This document shows positions 9,065 through 17,406 of a stretch of DNA of 64,000 nucleotides, one piece after another. Each line of letters starts with the position of its first letter. Position 1 is the first letter of the stretch. Origin of the DNA: Pararhizobium_B sp963838155 (lineage in GTDB: Bacteria; Pseudomonadota; Alphaproteobacteria; Rhizobiales; Rhizobiaceae); NCBI GenBank assembly GCA_963838155.1, contig CAWIQE010000006.1:43777-107776 (forward strand), in the 5' to 3' direction. A model generated the notes under the pieces. That model was not told where the DNA came from. It worked only from the letters and a program-made list of their open reading frames with translations, and ran no database searches. A program made the translations under genes and the position numbers.

Positions 9065-10066
9065 ATGCTTAGGAAAGACTTGATCCGGTTCGCGGGAGCG
9101 GTCGGGGTTTCAGTGCTCGTTGCGCTTCCCATCGCCGGCGCCGCCCGTGCGGACGACATCGTCGTCAGCAACTACGGCGTCGCCGCGAACGGCATGCCGT
9201 TCGCCATCGCCAAGGAAAAGGGATTTTTCAAGAAGGAAGGTGCGGACGTCTCGCGCATCCTTTCGTCGGCCGGCGGTGGAACGACGCTGCGCAACATGTT
9301 GGCCGGCAGCGCGCCCTACGCCGAAGTCAGCCCGAATGCCGTCATCGCGGCAATCCAGCACGGGGCCGACATCAAGATCATCAGCGACAACGTGCTGACG
9401 GTCGCCGAATTCACATGGGCTGTCAAACCGGACTCGCCCATCAAGTCCGTGAAAGACCTCAAGGGCAAGAAGATCGCATACACCAATCCGCGATCCACCA
9501 GCCAGGCGCTCGCGACCCTCGTGCTGCAGACCGCCGGCCTCGATACGAAGGACGCGACGCTGGTGAAGACCGGCGGCTTCGGAAACGGCATAGCCGCACT
9601 CGACAGCGGGCTGGTCGATTGCGCTCCCATACCGGAGCCGCTCTGGTCTAAGTACCGCTCCAAGTACCGCGAGATCGCCAAGGCCACAAAGATACTCAAG
9701 CCGATCACCAACGTCGTCGGCGTGGCGTCGATGTCTCAGGCCAAGAGCAAGGGCAAGTTCATACGCGCCGTGATCAGGGCGCGCATCGATGCGGTGAAGT
9801 TCATGGAGGCCCATCCGGACGAGGCCGGCGACATCGTGGCGAAGGAATACAATCTCGACCAGAAGGTGGCTCGCGAAGCCGTGACCAACCTTGTCAAGAG
9901 CCGCACCGACGGGCTGCCCTACTGGTCGACCGGACAGATCTACATCGACGGCTTGAAACGGGCCATCAAGGTGCAGAAGATGGTCGGCGCGATATCCGGA
10001 AACGTCGATGCGAAAAGCATGATCGATACCGAGTTCCTGCCGAAGAACCTCCAGGCCATCAAATGA
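9065..10066 (+). CDS. ABC importer substrate-binding protein, NMT1/SsuA-TauA type
   Basis: 333 residues with an Ala-rich signal peptide ending near AARADD (about residue 29). The body has the NMT1/THI5-like fold signatures: GMPFAIAKEKGFFKKEG, a glycine-rich SSAGGGTT, and DLKGKKIAYTNPRSTSQ. The ribosome site GAGGAGA lies 8-10 bases upstream of the ATG. It is the periplasmic ligand receptor of the importer encoded downstream (ATPase and two permeases). The ligand is unknown; co-transcription with the dehydratase and lyase genes points to a small carboxylate or its precursor rather than a sulfonate. Confidence 0.85.
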   Translation: MLRKDLIRFAGAVGVSVLVALPIAGAARADDIVVSNYGVAANGMPFAIAKEKGFFKKEGADVSRILSSAGGGTTLRNMLAGSAPYAEVSPNAVIAAIQHGADIKIISDNVLTVAEFTWAVKPDSPIKSVKDLKGKKIAYTNPRSTSQALATLVLQTAGLDTKDATLVKTGGFGNGIAALDSGLVDCAPIPEPLWSKYRSKYREIAKATKILKPITNVVGVASMSQAKSKGKFIRAVIRARIDAVKFMEAHPDEAGDIVAKEYNLDQKVAREAVTNLVKSRTDGLPYWSTGQIYIDGLKRAIKVQKMVGAISGNVDAKSMIDTEFLPKNLQAIK

Positions 10067-10903
10067 ATCTGGCCGCCCCTTCGGCCGTGCCGGTTTCCCT
10101 GCGCAAGGTCACCAAGACGTTTCCCCGGTCCGGACGGGCCGGGGATCCGGTCCATGCGCTTGGGCCGGTCGATCTCGACCTGCGCAGGGGAGAATTCTTC
10201 GCCGTCGTGGGGCCCTCGGGATGCGGCAAATCCACGCTGCTCGAGGTCATTGCCGGCCTTTCGGCGCCGACCCAGGGAGAGGTCATGTTCGAGGGGCGGC
10301 CGACGTCCGGGGAGATCCCGGACGGCGTCGGCGTGGTGTTCCAGGAGGACGCCTCCTTTCCCTGGCTCTCGGTCGCGGACAACATCGCCTTCGGGCTGCA
10401 GCGCCTGAAGATCTCGAAGGACGAACGCGCGGCACGGGTATCCGGCGCGCTCGCGATGATGGGGCTGGAGTTCCTTCGCAGAAAGCTTTCCGGCGCAGTT
10501 GTCGGGCGGCATGCGCCAGAGGGTGTGCATCGCGCGGACCCTGGTGACGCAGCCGAGCCTCATCCTGCTGGACGAACCCTTCGCGGCCCTCGACCAGCAG
10601 ACGCGTCTCCTGATGGGCGACGAGGTCCTCGACCTCTGGCGCAACACGGGCGCTACGATCTTCCTGATTACCCATGCCCTCGACGAGGCAACGATGCTCG
10701 CCGACCGCATCGCGGTGATGTCGGCCCGTCCGGGAAAGCTGATCGACGTCGTCGAGACGAACTGGTCCCGCGACCGCGACAGCCGCGTCTTTAACGATCC
10801 GCGGTTCGGCGGCATAACCGCCCGGTTGTGGTCCTCCCTGCGCGAGGAGTCGCTCAAGGCAATGGGAGGCGGGCGGCCGAGGGGTGGGGAGAGCGGCCGA
10901 TGA
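10063..10903 (+). pseudogene. ABC importer ATPase split by a frameshift
   Basis: The first frame (from ATG 10063, overlapping the binding-protein stop) encodes Walker A GPSGCGKS at residues 50-57 and the Q-loop VVFQEDASFPWLSV, then stays open but loses homology after LRRKLSG at 10494. Homology continues in the +1 frame from 10496: QLSGGMRQRV (signature), SLILLDEPFAALD (Walker B) and FLITHALDEA (H-loop), ending at 10903. One extra base at about 10495 (or two missing) explains it. It is either a real inactivation, a sequencing error or a programmed shift. All parts are otherwise well conserved, and the next gene's ATG still overlaps the true stop. Confidence 0.85.
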
Positions 10904-11652
10904 AACGGGCAACGCTCTGGAGGCTGGCCCTTGTCGTGGCCTTCGTCGCGGTCATGGAAATCCTCTGTTTAACCGGCGTCATCGACGCGATCACGATGCA
11001 GCCGCCGCACCGCATGGTCGTCGACCTCTACGAGATGCTGGTTTCGGGATCTCTCGACAAGGCGATCGCGAAGACGCTGATGAATTCGTTCTTCTCGTTC
11101 CTGCTCGCGACGTCCCTCGGCGTCACCGCCGCCGCGATCATCCATCGCTTCAAGAACGCCCACGAAGCGCTCGAGCCGTTCTTCGCAACCTATTACGCCG
11201 TCCCGATCTTTGCCTTCTATCCCCTGTTGATCATCCTCTTCGGCCTCGGAGACATCCCGGAGATCTTCATCGGCACGATGCTGGGCGTCGTCGGCGTCAT
11301 CGTCAACACGCTCAACGGTCTCGACCGCGTTCCGCGGGTCCTGATGAAGACGGCACGGATCAACAAACTCGGGCCGTTCCAGACGGCCTGGAAAATAACG
11401 TTGCCCTATGCCGGACCCTATATCCTGTCCGGCGCGCGGCTCGCCGTCGCCTACGCGCTGATCGGCGTCGTCGGCGCCGAATTCATCATGTCTTCCAGTG
11501 GGATGGGCTACGAGATCAGTTACGCCTACAACAATTTCGACAACAAGACGATGTATCCGCTCATCCTTCTCATCCTCGTTGCCTCGGGGTTTCTCAACTC
11601 GCTTCTGGAGAGATGGGAGAAGTCGTTGATGGCCCGCAGGGGGCTCGCATGA
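10900..11652 (+). CDS. ABC importer permease, SsuC/TauC type (first)
   Basis: 250 residues, about six membrane helices, BPD_transp_1 fold. The EAA-like cytoplasmic loop that docks the ATPase is near TAWKITLPYAGPYILSG. The ATG overlaps the end of the frameshifted ATPase gene (ATGA at 10900). Together with the next permease it would make a heterodimeric channel, which is unusual for NMT1-type systems, where one permease is common. Confidence 0.83.
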   Translation: MKRATLWRLALVVAFVAVMEILCLTGVIDAITMQPPHRMVVDLYEMLVSGSLDKAIAKTLMNSFFSFLLATSLGVTAAAIIHRFKNAHEALEPFFATYYAVPIFAFYPLLIILFGLGDIPEIFIGTMLGVVGVIVNTLNGLDRVPRVLMKTARINKLGPFQTAWKITLPYAGPYILSGARLAVAYALIGVVGAEFIMSSSGMGYEISYAYNNFDNKTMYPLILLILVASGFLNSLLERWEKSLMARRGLA

Positions 11653-12395
11653 GCATCGTCAGCCGCCGCACCCTGAATTCGATCGTCGTCATCGCCGGGC
11701 TCCTGGCCGCATGGGAATTGCTCTATCTCGCGGTCGGCGAAATCGCCATGCGATCGCCCATCGAGACCTTCGTCTTCACGGCGAAGCTGGTGAGCTCGGG
11801 GATGTTCTGGCCGAACCTGGAAGAGACGGCCAAGGCGTTTGCCTTCGCGCTCGCGCTCTCGGTGGCGATCGGACTGGCGATCGGTTTCCTGCTCGGACTG
11901 AACAGTTTTCTCGAGGATGTTTTCGAGCCGATGCTCGTGACAGCTTATTCGGTTCCCAAGATCACACTCTATCCAATCGTCCTCCTGGTCTTCGGCCTCG
12001 GCCTGCCCGCGAAAATCGCCTTCGGCGCCATCCACGGCTTCATCCCGATTTCGCTCTTCACGATCCACGCCGTCAGGAACGTGAGGCCGGTACTCGTCAA
12101 GACCGGCCGCGTGATGAAGCTTCCCCCCCACGAAGTGGCAAGGAGAATCCTGCTTCCCTCCGCGATGCCGGAGATCTTCTCCGGGATCCGCATCGGCTTT
12201 TCCCTAACGCTTCTCGGCACCCTACTCGGAGAGATGTTCGCTTCCCAGCGCGGGCTAGGCTTCCTCCTGATGAACGCGATCGGGCTGCACAACATCGACC
12301 TGATCATGGCGCTCACGCTGCTCCTCACCGTCTTCGCCGGACTCGTCAGCATGTTGCTCCTGCACTTCAATCGACGCTTCAGCGGCGACATCTGA
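11649..12395 (+). CDS. ABC importer permease, SsuC/TauC type (second)
   Basis: 248 residues, BPD_transp_1 family, with the ARRILLPSAMPEIFSGI docking loop and conserved SQRGLGFLLMNAI end. It overlaps the preceding permease by 4 bp and is the last gene of the operon that starts at 6027. Its stop lies only about 5 bases from the resolvase remnant on the other strand, so the operon end borders a recombination scar. Confidence 0.83.
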   Translation: MSIVSRRTLNSIVVIAGLLAAWELLYLAVGEIAMRSPIETFVFTAKLVSSGMFWPNLEETAKAFAFALALSVAIGLAIGFLLGLNSFLEDVFEPMLVTAYSVPKITLYPIVLLVFGLGLPAKIAFGAIHGFIPISLFTIHAVRNVRPVLVKTGRVMKLPPHEVARRILLPSAMPEIFSGIRIGFSLTLLGTLLGEMFASQRGLGFLLMNAIGLHNIDLIMALTLLLTVFAGLVSMLLLHFNRRFSGDI

Positions 12396-12400
12396 CATCC

Positions 12401-12707
12401 GCGCCGGCGGCGAGCGAGTTGAGCGCTTGCGCCATGCCGCGATAGCTGGCGATGCCGACGCGCTGCAGGCCCTCGATCACGGGGACCAGCGTTGCGGCAA
12501 AGCGATCCGCTTCGGCAATAGAGACAGCCCGGCCGCGCGAAGCCGCCTCTGCTGGATTGGACGGGTTGCCAGGCTGGCGACTTTTGCCTTGCGCTGGGCG
12601 AGGGCAACTCGGTTCCCTCGGCGAGGCGAGGGCGCCTGTCGAGGGAGTCCGATCCCTTGCCGGTCTCGACCTCGACGAACTCGGCGATCAGCTCGAAGTC
12701 CTCCGCC
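12401..12707 (-). pseudogene. Serine recombinase (resolvase) remnant with internal deletion and frameshift
   Basis: Read on the minus strand from 12707: ELIAEFVEVETGKGSDSLDR is the catalytic-domain segment typical of resolvase/invertase proteins. A frame break near 12570 follows, then AEADRFAATLVPVIEGLQRV and GMAQALNSL from the linker region. The catalytic serine N-terminus and the DNA-binding tail are gone. It marks an old mobile element next to the importer operon. Confidence 0.65.
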
Positions 12708-13085
12708 TACTCGCAGGAAGACGCGAGGAATTCGCGCAAGCGGGGATCCGTGTGCATGTCGCATCGATGGATTCGCGCGACAGGGCGGAGCGTCAGAAAG
12801 AGGAATGGGCGATCGACGGTTTGCCGATCGGTTGCGGACTCGACGAAGACACCGCACGCGATTGGGGGCTGTTTATTTCGAACAGGAAGAAAGCGGCGGA
12901 GCCCGATCGGTTTGCCGAGCCTGGGGCCGCCGTGATCGATCCGGGCGGTCGGCTCTACGCGATCTACCTGCAGAGCGTGCCATTCCGCCCGACCGTCGCT
13001 GGACGACCTCCATAGCGGTCTGAGCTTCGTGATCGAGAACAACTATCCGATCCGCGGCAAGGCCGCGGCTCGAGGACTTGCGGTA
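12708..13085 (+). pseudogene. AhpC/TSA-family peroxiredoxin-like remnant, frameshifted
   Basis: Plus-frame homology to peroxiredoxin-like proteins begins abruptly at about 12708 (REEFAQAGIRVHVASMDSRD), continues through WGLFIS and FAEPGAAVIDPGGRLYAIYL, then shifts frame near 12995 to finish as SLDDLHSGLSFVIENNYPIR. The N-terminal part with the peroxidatic cysteine is missing, so it cannot be active. It abuts the resolvase remnant head to head. Confidence 0.65.
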
Positions 13086-13259
13086 GGAACGACCATACCT
13101 GCAAGGGGAGAGGGCATCAGCGCGGAAGGGCCGGACGTCACGAGCGCACGGGCGTCGGCCGTCGCCGCCGGCAATCGCCCAGTCGAAAGACGGGGACAGA
13201 TCGGCCAGATCCATGCCTTCGCAACATCCGCTGGCGGCGCCCCTGGCAACCCGCTTTTC

Positions 13260-13285
13260 GCGGGGCTCTCCGGAGAGGGCCCCGC
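13260..13285. terminator. Strong GC hairpin beyond the polyamine-type importer operon
   Basis: Arms GCGGGGC (13260-13266) and GCCCCGC (13279-13285), with an inner CTCTCC/GGAGAG pairing, lie 14 bases past the stop of the minus-strand binding-protein gene. No clean U tract follows on either strand, so it may be a Rho-aided terminator or an mRNA 3'-end stabiliser. Confidence 0.45.
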
Positions 13286-13298
13286 ATTGCAGTAAGGG

Positions 13299-14342
13299 TT
13301 ACTTCTTGACGTTGGTCCAGATCTGGTTGGTGATCTTGACGACGTCGGGCGGGCACGGCGGAACGAATTCCGGCTTCGGCGAGCCCTTTGGCGGATTGAT
13401 TTCCGGCGCCGTCGCGAACGCCTTGGGCAGATATTGCAGGCTGCCCTCGATGCCGTTGCTGTAGCCGGCGAATTCCGAGATCAGCGCCGCGTTCTTCGGG
13501 TCCATGACGAAATTCTGGAAGAGCTTGGCGTTCTCCATGTCGGGGGCATTCTTCAACACCGCGACGTTGTCCATCCAGCCCTCGATCCCTTCCTTCGGGT
13601 AGGCGAACTTGATGGTCGGGACCTTCTTGCGCATGCGGTAGGCGGCGCCGTTGTAGGCCTCCGAGGCCTGGACGTCTCCGGCCGTCATCTTGGCGATGGT
13701 GCTGTAGCTGAAGGTCTTCCATGCAGGCTTGGCCTTCACCAGGAGATCGTTGACCTTCTTCAGGTCGGCGCGGCTCGGTGCGCTGTCGCTCGTACAGCGC
13801 GGGATGCCAAGATAGCGCTCCGCGGCAGCGACGACGACGGTGGCGTCGTCGAGCATGTTGATCTTGCCAACCAGTTCCTTGGGAGGATCGAACAGGACCG
13901 AATAGCTGCTAAGATCGCCGTTGTACACGGCGGTGTTGACCGCGAAGGACGTCGTGCCGAGCTGCCATGGCACGGTGTAGTGCCGGCCCTTGTCCCAGTA
14001 GATGTCGACGTAATCGGGCTTCACGTTCTTGAAATTCGACATCCCGTTCGGTTCGGTCTTCTCCAGCAAACCTTCGCCGATCATGATCTTCACGGCATAG
14101 TCGGAGGGGACTACGATATCGTAGCCGCTGTTTCCGGCGCGGACCTTCGACATCATCGTCGCGTTGGAATCGTAGGCGTCTATCGTGACCTTGACGTCGT
14201 ACTGCTTGGAAAATTTGTCGATCAGCTTGGGGTTCGTGTAGTTGCCCCAGTTGTAGATGTGCAGTTCTCCTGCGGCGAATGCCTGTCCGCTGGCGCATAG
14301 GAGTGCGGCAACAGAGGTTGCGAGCATCAGTCGATTGAGCAT
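13299..14342 (-). CDS. Spermidine/putrescine-type ABC binding protein (PotD-like)
   Basis: 347 residues with a signal peptide (MLNRLMLATSVAALLCASGQ, cleaved after AFA). The mature start ELHIYNWGNYTNPKLIDKF and the YDIVVPSDYAVKIMI segment are hallmarks of PotD/PotF-like proteins. It is the last gene of a minus-strand ATPase-permease-permease-binding protein operon. Ligand recognition (polyamine, amino acid betaine or other) cannot be read from sequence alone. It lies 32 bp after the second permease and has a GGAGAA ribosome site. Confidence 0.88.
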   Translation of the reverse strand: MLNRLMLATSVAALLCASGQAFAAGELHIYNWGNYTNPKLIDKFSKQYDVKVTIDAYDSNATMMSKVRAGNSGYDIVVPSDYAVKIMIGEGLLEKTEPNGMSNFKNVKPDYVDIYWDKGRHYTVPWQLGTTSFAVNTAVYNGDLSSYSVLFDPPKELVGKINMLDDATVVVAAAERYLGIPRCTSDSAPSRADLKKVNDLLVKAKPAWKTFSYSTIAKMTAGDVQASEAYNGAAYRMRKKVPTIKFAYPKEGIEGWMDNVAVLKNAPDMENAKLFQNFVMDPKNAALISEFAGYSNGIEGSLQYLPKAFATAPEINPPKGSPKPEFVPPCPPDVVKITNQIWTNVKK

Positions 14343-14374
14343 TTCCGGTTCTCCTCTCTCGGTTTGACGCCTTG

Positions 14375-15187
14375 TCATCGGCGCTTTCGGGCAATCAGGA
14401 AGGACATGGTGACGAAGGCGATCGAGATGAGCAGCAGGATCGTCGACGTCGCGTTGATTTCCGGCGTCATGGGCTTGCGGGTCTGGTTCCAGATGTAGAG
14501 CGGCAGCGTCGTCTGGCCCGGGCCGGCGACGAGCTGCGTGATCGTGAAGTCGTCGAAGGAGACGATGAAGGCGAGCGCCATGCCCGAAAAGATTCCCGGG
14601 AGGAGAAGGGGCAGGGTCACCCTGAAGAAGGCGCGGACCGGCGTTGCGTAGAGATCGGCGGCCGCGGTCTCCAGCGTCAGGTCGAGATCCTGGAGCCGTG
14701 CGCGGATGGGAAGGAACGCGAACGGGATGCAGAATACGGTGTGGGCGACGATCAGGTTGCCGATGCCCAGATTGAGGCCGATCGTCCCGGCCAGCAGCGC
14801 GAAGAACGACAGCGTAGCGACGGCGGTGACGATCTCGGGCACCATCAGCGGCAGGTTGAGCACCATGAAGGCCGCCGTCATGCCGCGCCACGGCCGGACG
14901 CGGGTCATGCCGAGCGCCGCCAGCGTCGAAGCCGTCGTGGAAATCAGCATGGCGCTGACGGCGATGATCATGGTGTTGCGGGCGGCGTCGTGAAGCCCCT
15001 GGTTCGCAAGGGCCACGCCATACCATTTCAGGCTGAAGCCCTCCCAGTGCGAAACGATGTCGCCGCCGTTCAGCGAGAACGCCATGAGCACGGTGATCGG
15101 GAGATAGAGCGCCACGAGGCAGACGACCGCCATGGTGCGGAATCCGGGCTGCTCCCTCGCGTCGGATCGAACTGCCCGCCTACCCAC
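14375..15187 (-). CDS. PotC-like ABC permease
   Basis: 270 residues from a GTG at 15187 that overlaps the stop of the upstream permease. It has six predicted helices and the PotC-type start MAVVCLVALYLPITVLMAFS. The ATPase-docking segment is near TLPLLLPGIFSGMALAF, followed by SFDDFTITQLVAGPG, a PotC signature. It pairs with the PotB-like protein to form the channel. An internal ATG at the MAVVC position is an alternative start 19 codons downstream. Confidence 0.86.
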   Translation of the reverse strand: MGRRAVRSDAREQPGFRTMAVVCLVALYLPITVLMAFSLNGGDIVSHWEGFSLKWYGVALANQGLHDAARNTMIIAVSAMLISTTASTLAALGMTRVRPWRGMTAAFMVLNLPLMVPEIVTAVATLSFFALLAGTIGLNLGIGNLIVAHTVFCIPFAFLPIRARLQDLDLTLETAAADLYATPVRAFFRVTLPLLLPGIFSGMALAFIVSFDDFTITQLVAGPGQTTLPLYIWNQTRKPMTPEINATSTILLLISIAFVTMSFLIARKRR

Positions 15188-16100
15188 GGCGCAAGTCCTC
15201 CGACGTGTTGCGCACGTAGACGTAGAGCGCGACGAGGACAACGGCCATCAGGATCAGCGCCTGGGCGGAGCCGAGCGGCCAGTTGCGGCCTTCGCCGAAC
15301 TGCTGGGCTATCAGGTCTCCGATCATCATGTGCTTGCCGCCGCCGAGGATGATCGGCGTGACGTAGGCTCCGAGCGCGGGGATGAAAACCAGCAGCGAGC
15401 CTGCCACTATGCCCGGCATCGACAGCGGAACGACGATCCGCCAGAGGATTTGCCGGCGGGTGGCATAGAGATCGTACCCGGCCTCGACGAGCCGGAAGTC
15501 GAGCTTCTCGAGGCTGGAATAGAGCGGCAGAACCATGAAGGGCAGGAAGGAATAGAGCAGTCCGAGCACGATGGAGAAATTCGTGTAGAGCATCGGGATC
15601 GGGTGGTCGATCAGGTGCAGCCCCAACAGGACGTCGTTGACGAGGCCGTTGTCCCGGATGATGAACATGATCGAGATGTTGCGTACCAGGAGGTTCGACC
15701 AGAACGGGATGGTGATCAGCAGCACCCACAGGTTCCGTTGCCCCGGCGGTCTCGTCGCCATGAAGTAGGCCGTCGGATAGCCGAAAAGCAGGCAGATCGC
15801 GGTGGTCACCAAGGCGAAGAGGAACGACCGGAGATAGATCAGCAGGTAATCCGGCGAGAACTGAAGCGTTCCGTCGAAAATGTCGCGCTGGAATAGGAAG
15901 CTGACATAGGCCTCGGGCGAGGGTTTCCACACGACGCCGCCATAGGCGCCGGCCTCGAGAAACGAGTAGATCAGGATCAGGCCGAGCGGAAGAACGCCGC
16001 AGACGGTGATGATCGCAAGGGCCGGCATCGCCAGACGTCGGTTGCTGCGCGCGACGGTCTTCTCGGCTTCGACCTCGATTTTCGGCGGACGCTGTTCCAT
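15180..16100 (-). CDS. PotB-like ABC permease
   Basis: 306 residues. A cytoplasmic N-terminus is followed by helices with LPLGLILIYSFLEAG, the PFWSNLLVRNISIMFII motif and the LSMPGIVAGSLLVFIPALGAYVTP block that is diagnostic of PotB. I chose the ATG at 16100, 8 bases after the ATPase stop and preceded by a GAGGG ribosome site, over an upstream in-frame TTG at 16112. Confidence 0.86.
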   Translation of the reverse strand: MEQRPPKIEVEAEKTVARSNRRLAMPALAIITVCGVLPLGLILIYSFLEAGAYGGVVWKPSPEAYVSFLFQRDIFDGTLQFSPDYLLIYLRSFLFALVTTAICLLFGYPTAYFMATRPPGQRNLWVLLITIPFWSNLLVRNISIMFIIRDNGLVNDVLLGLHLIDHPIPMLYTNFSIVLGLLYSFLPFMVLPLYSSLEKLDFRLVEAGYDLYATRRQILWRIVVPLSMPGIVAGSLLVFIPALGAYVTPIILGGGKHMMIGDLIAQQFGEGRNWPLGSAQALILMAVVLVALYVYVRNTSEDLRRG

Positions 16101-16108
16101 GTCGGCCC

Positions 16109-17251
16109 TCAATCCCTGAGAACGCGTGCCGCGTCGGCGCCGAAGCGAACGCCGACCCGCGAACCGGTCTCGAAGGCGACGGCCGAAGGGCTGTTCTGCC
16201 GGCGGACCATGAATTCTCCGCCTTGATCGAGCGTCAGATGATAGTGCGTGTCCGTGCCGAAATAGACGATGTGGGAGACCGTCCCCGTGAGCGTCGCATC
16301 CGCAGAACGGGCGACGATTTCGGCGTGCTCCGGCCGGATGACGACCGTCACGGCGCCGGAGGGTCGCAGTTCCCCGGGCAGGCCCGCACGCACCGTCTGG
16401 CCGGTCGAGAGCAGGATATCGGCCGACGCGCCGTGCAACGAGACGACGCTGCCGGCGAGGAAGTTGGTCTCGCCGATGAAGTCGGCGACGAAGCGCTCGG
16501 AGGGCCGGTCGTAGATTTCGCGGGCAGAACCGATCTGGAGCACGTTGCCGTCGGACATGACCGCGATGCGGTCGGACATTGTCAGAGCTTCCTCCTGATC
16601 GTGCGTGACGAAGATGAAGGTGATGCCGGTTTCGTGCTGCAGCCGCTTCAGTTCGATCTGCATGTCCTTGCGCAGCTTGTAGTCGAGCGCCGAAAGCGGC
16701 TCGTCGAGCAACAGCACCTTGGGCTGCGGGGCGAGGGCACGGGCCAGCGCCACGCGCTGTTGCTGGCCGCCCGATATCTGCGTGATGCGCCTGTCCTTCA
16801 GCGCTTCCATGCGCACCAGCGCCAGCATCTCATCGACGCGCCCTTTGATGGCAGCCTTCTTCCAACCCAGCATCTCGAGCCCGAATGCGATGTTCTGGCC
16901 GACCGACATGTGCGGGAACAGCGCATAGCTTTGGAAGACCGTGTTGATCGGGCGCCGATAGGGCGGAAGCTCGGCGATGTTCTCGCCGTGAAGCCGGAGC
17001 TCGCCTTCGCTGGGATAGTCGAACCCGGCGATGAGGCGCAGGAGAGTCGTCTTGCCGCAGCCCGATGGCCCGAGAAGCGTGAAGAATTCGTTCTCGCGGA
17101 CGCTGACGGTCACCCCGTTCAGTGCGACGACGCGGTTATCGCCTTCGCCGAAAAACTTGCTGACGTCACGGACCTCGATGGCAGGTCCGGCTTCCCGCTG
17201 ATCCGGCACGTGAACCGTTCTCCCGTCCCCGCTTGAGCGGGTGTTTCTCAT
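16109..17251 (-). CDS. PotA-like ABC ATPase
   Basis: About 380 residues, the usual size for PotA. Walker A GPSGCGKTT, signature ISGGQQQRVALARAL, Walker B VLLLDEPLSALD and H-loop FVTHDQEEAL are all intact. A C-terminal TOBE domain follows, with VVIRPEHAEI and a late VGVRFGADAARVL strand. First gene of the minus-strand importer operon, divergent from the serine hydrolase gene. An upstream start at 17272 is possible, but the conserved region begins well after either. Confidence 0.88.
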   Translation of the reverse strand: MRNTRSSGDGRTVHVPDQREAGPAIEVRDVSKFFGEGDNRVVALNGVTVSVRENEFFTLLGPSGCGKTTLLRLIAGFDYPSEGELRLHGENIAELPPYRRPINTVFQSYALFPHMSVGQNIAFGLEMLGWKKAAIKGRVDEMLALVRMEALKDRRITQISGGQQQRVALARALAPQPKVLLLDEPLSALDYKLRKDMQIELKRLQHETGITFIFVTHDQEEALTMSDRIAVMSDGNVLQIGSAREIYDRPSERFVADFIGETNFLAGSVVSLHGASADILLSTGQTVRAGLPGELRPSGAVTVVIRPEHAEIVARSADATLTGTVSHIVYFGTDTHYHLTLDQGGEFMVRRQNSPSAVAFETGSRVGVRFGADAARVLRD

Positions 17252-17406
17252 CTTGAACTGATACCAGCACAACGACCGGCAGATGGCAACGACGGGCGGC
17301 CAATTCGGTGGACCGGGCAGAATGTCCCGGGCCCCGAACCGCCCGAGGCCTTGTCCACCCGTATCGTCGGCGGATAGGCTTGCATCGTTGAAAGAAAGAT
17401 CTTGGC

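Noticed and set aside
10063..10903. Programmed frameshifting in the ABC ATPase
   Set aside because: No slippery heptamer or clear downstream pseudoknot at 10495; a mutation or read error is simpler.
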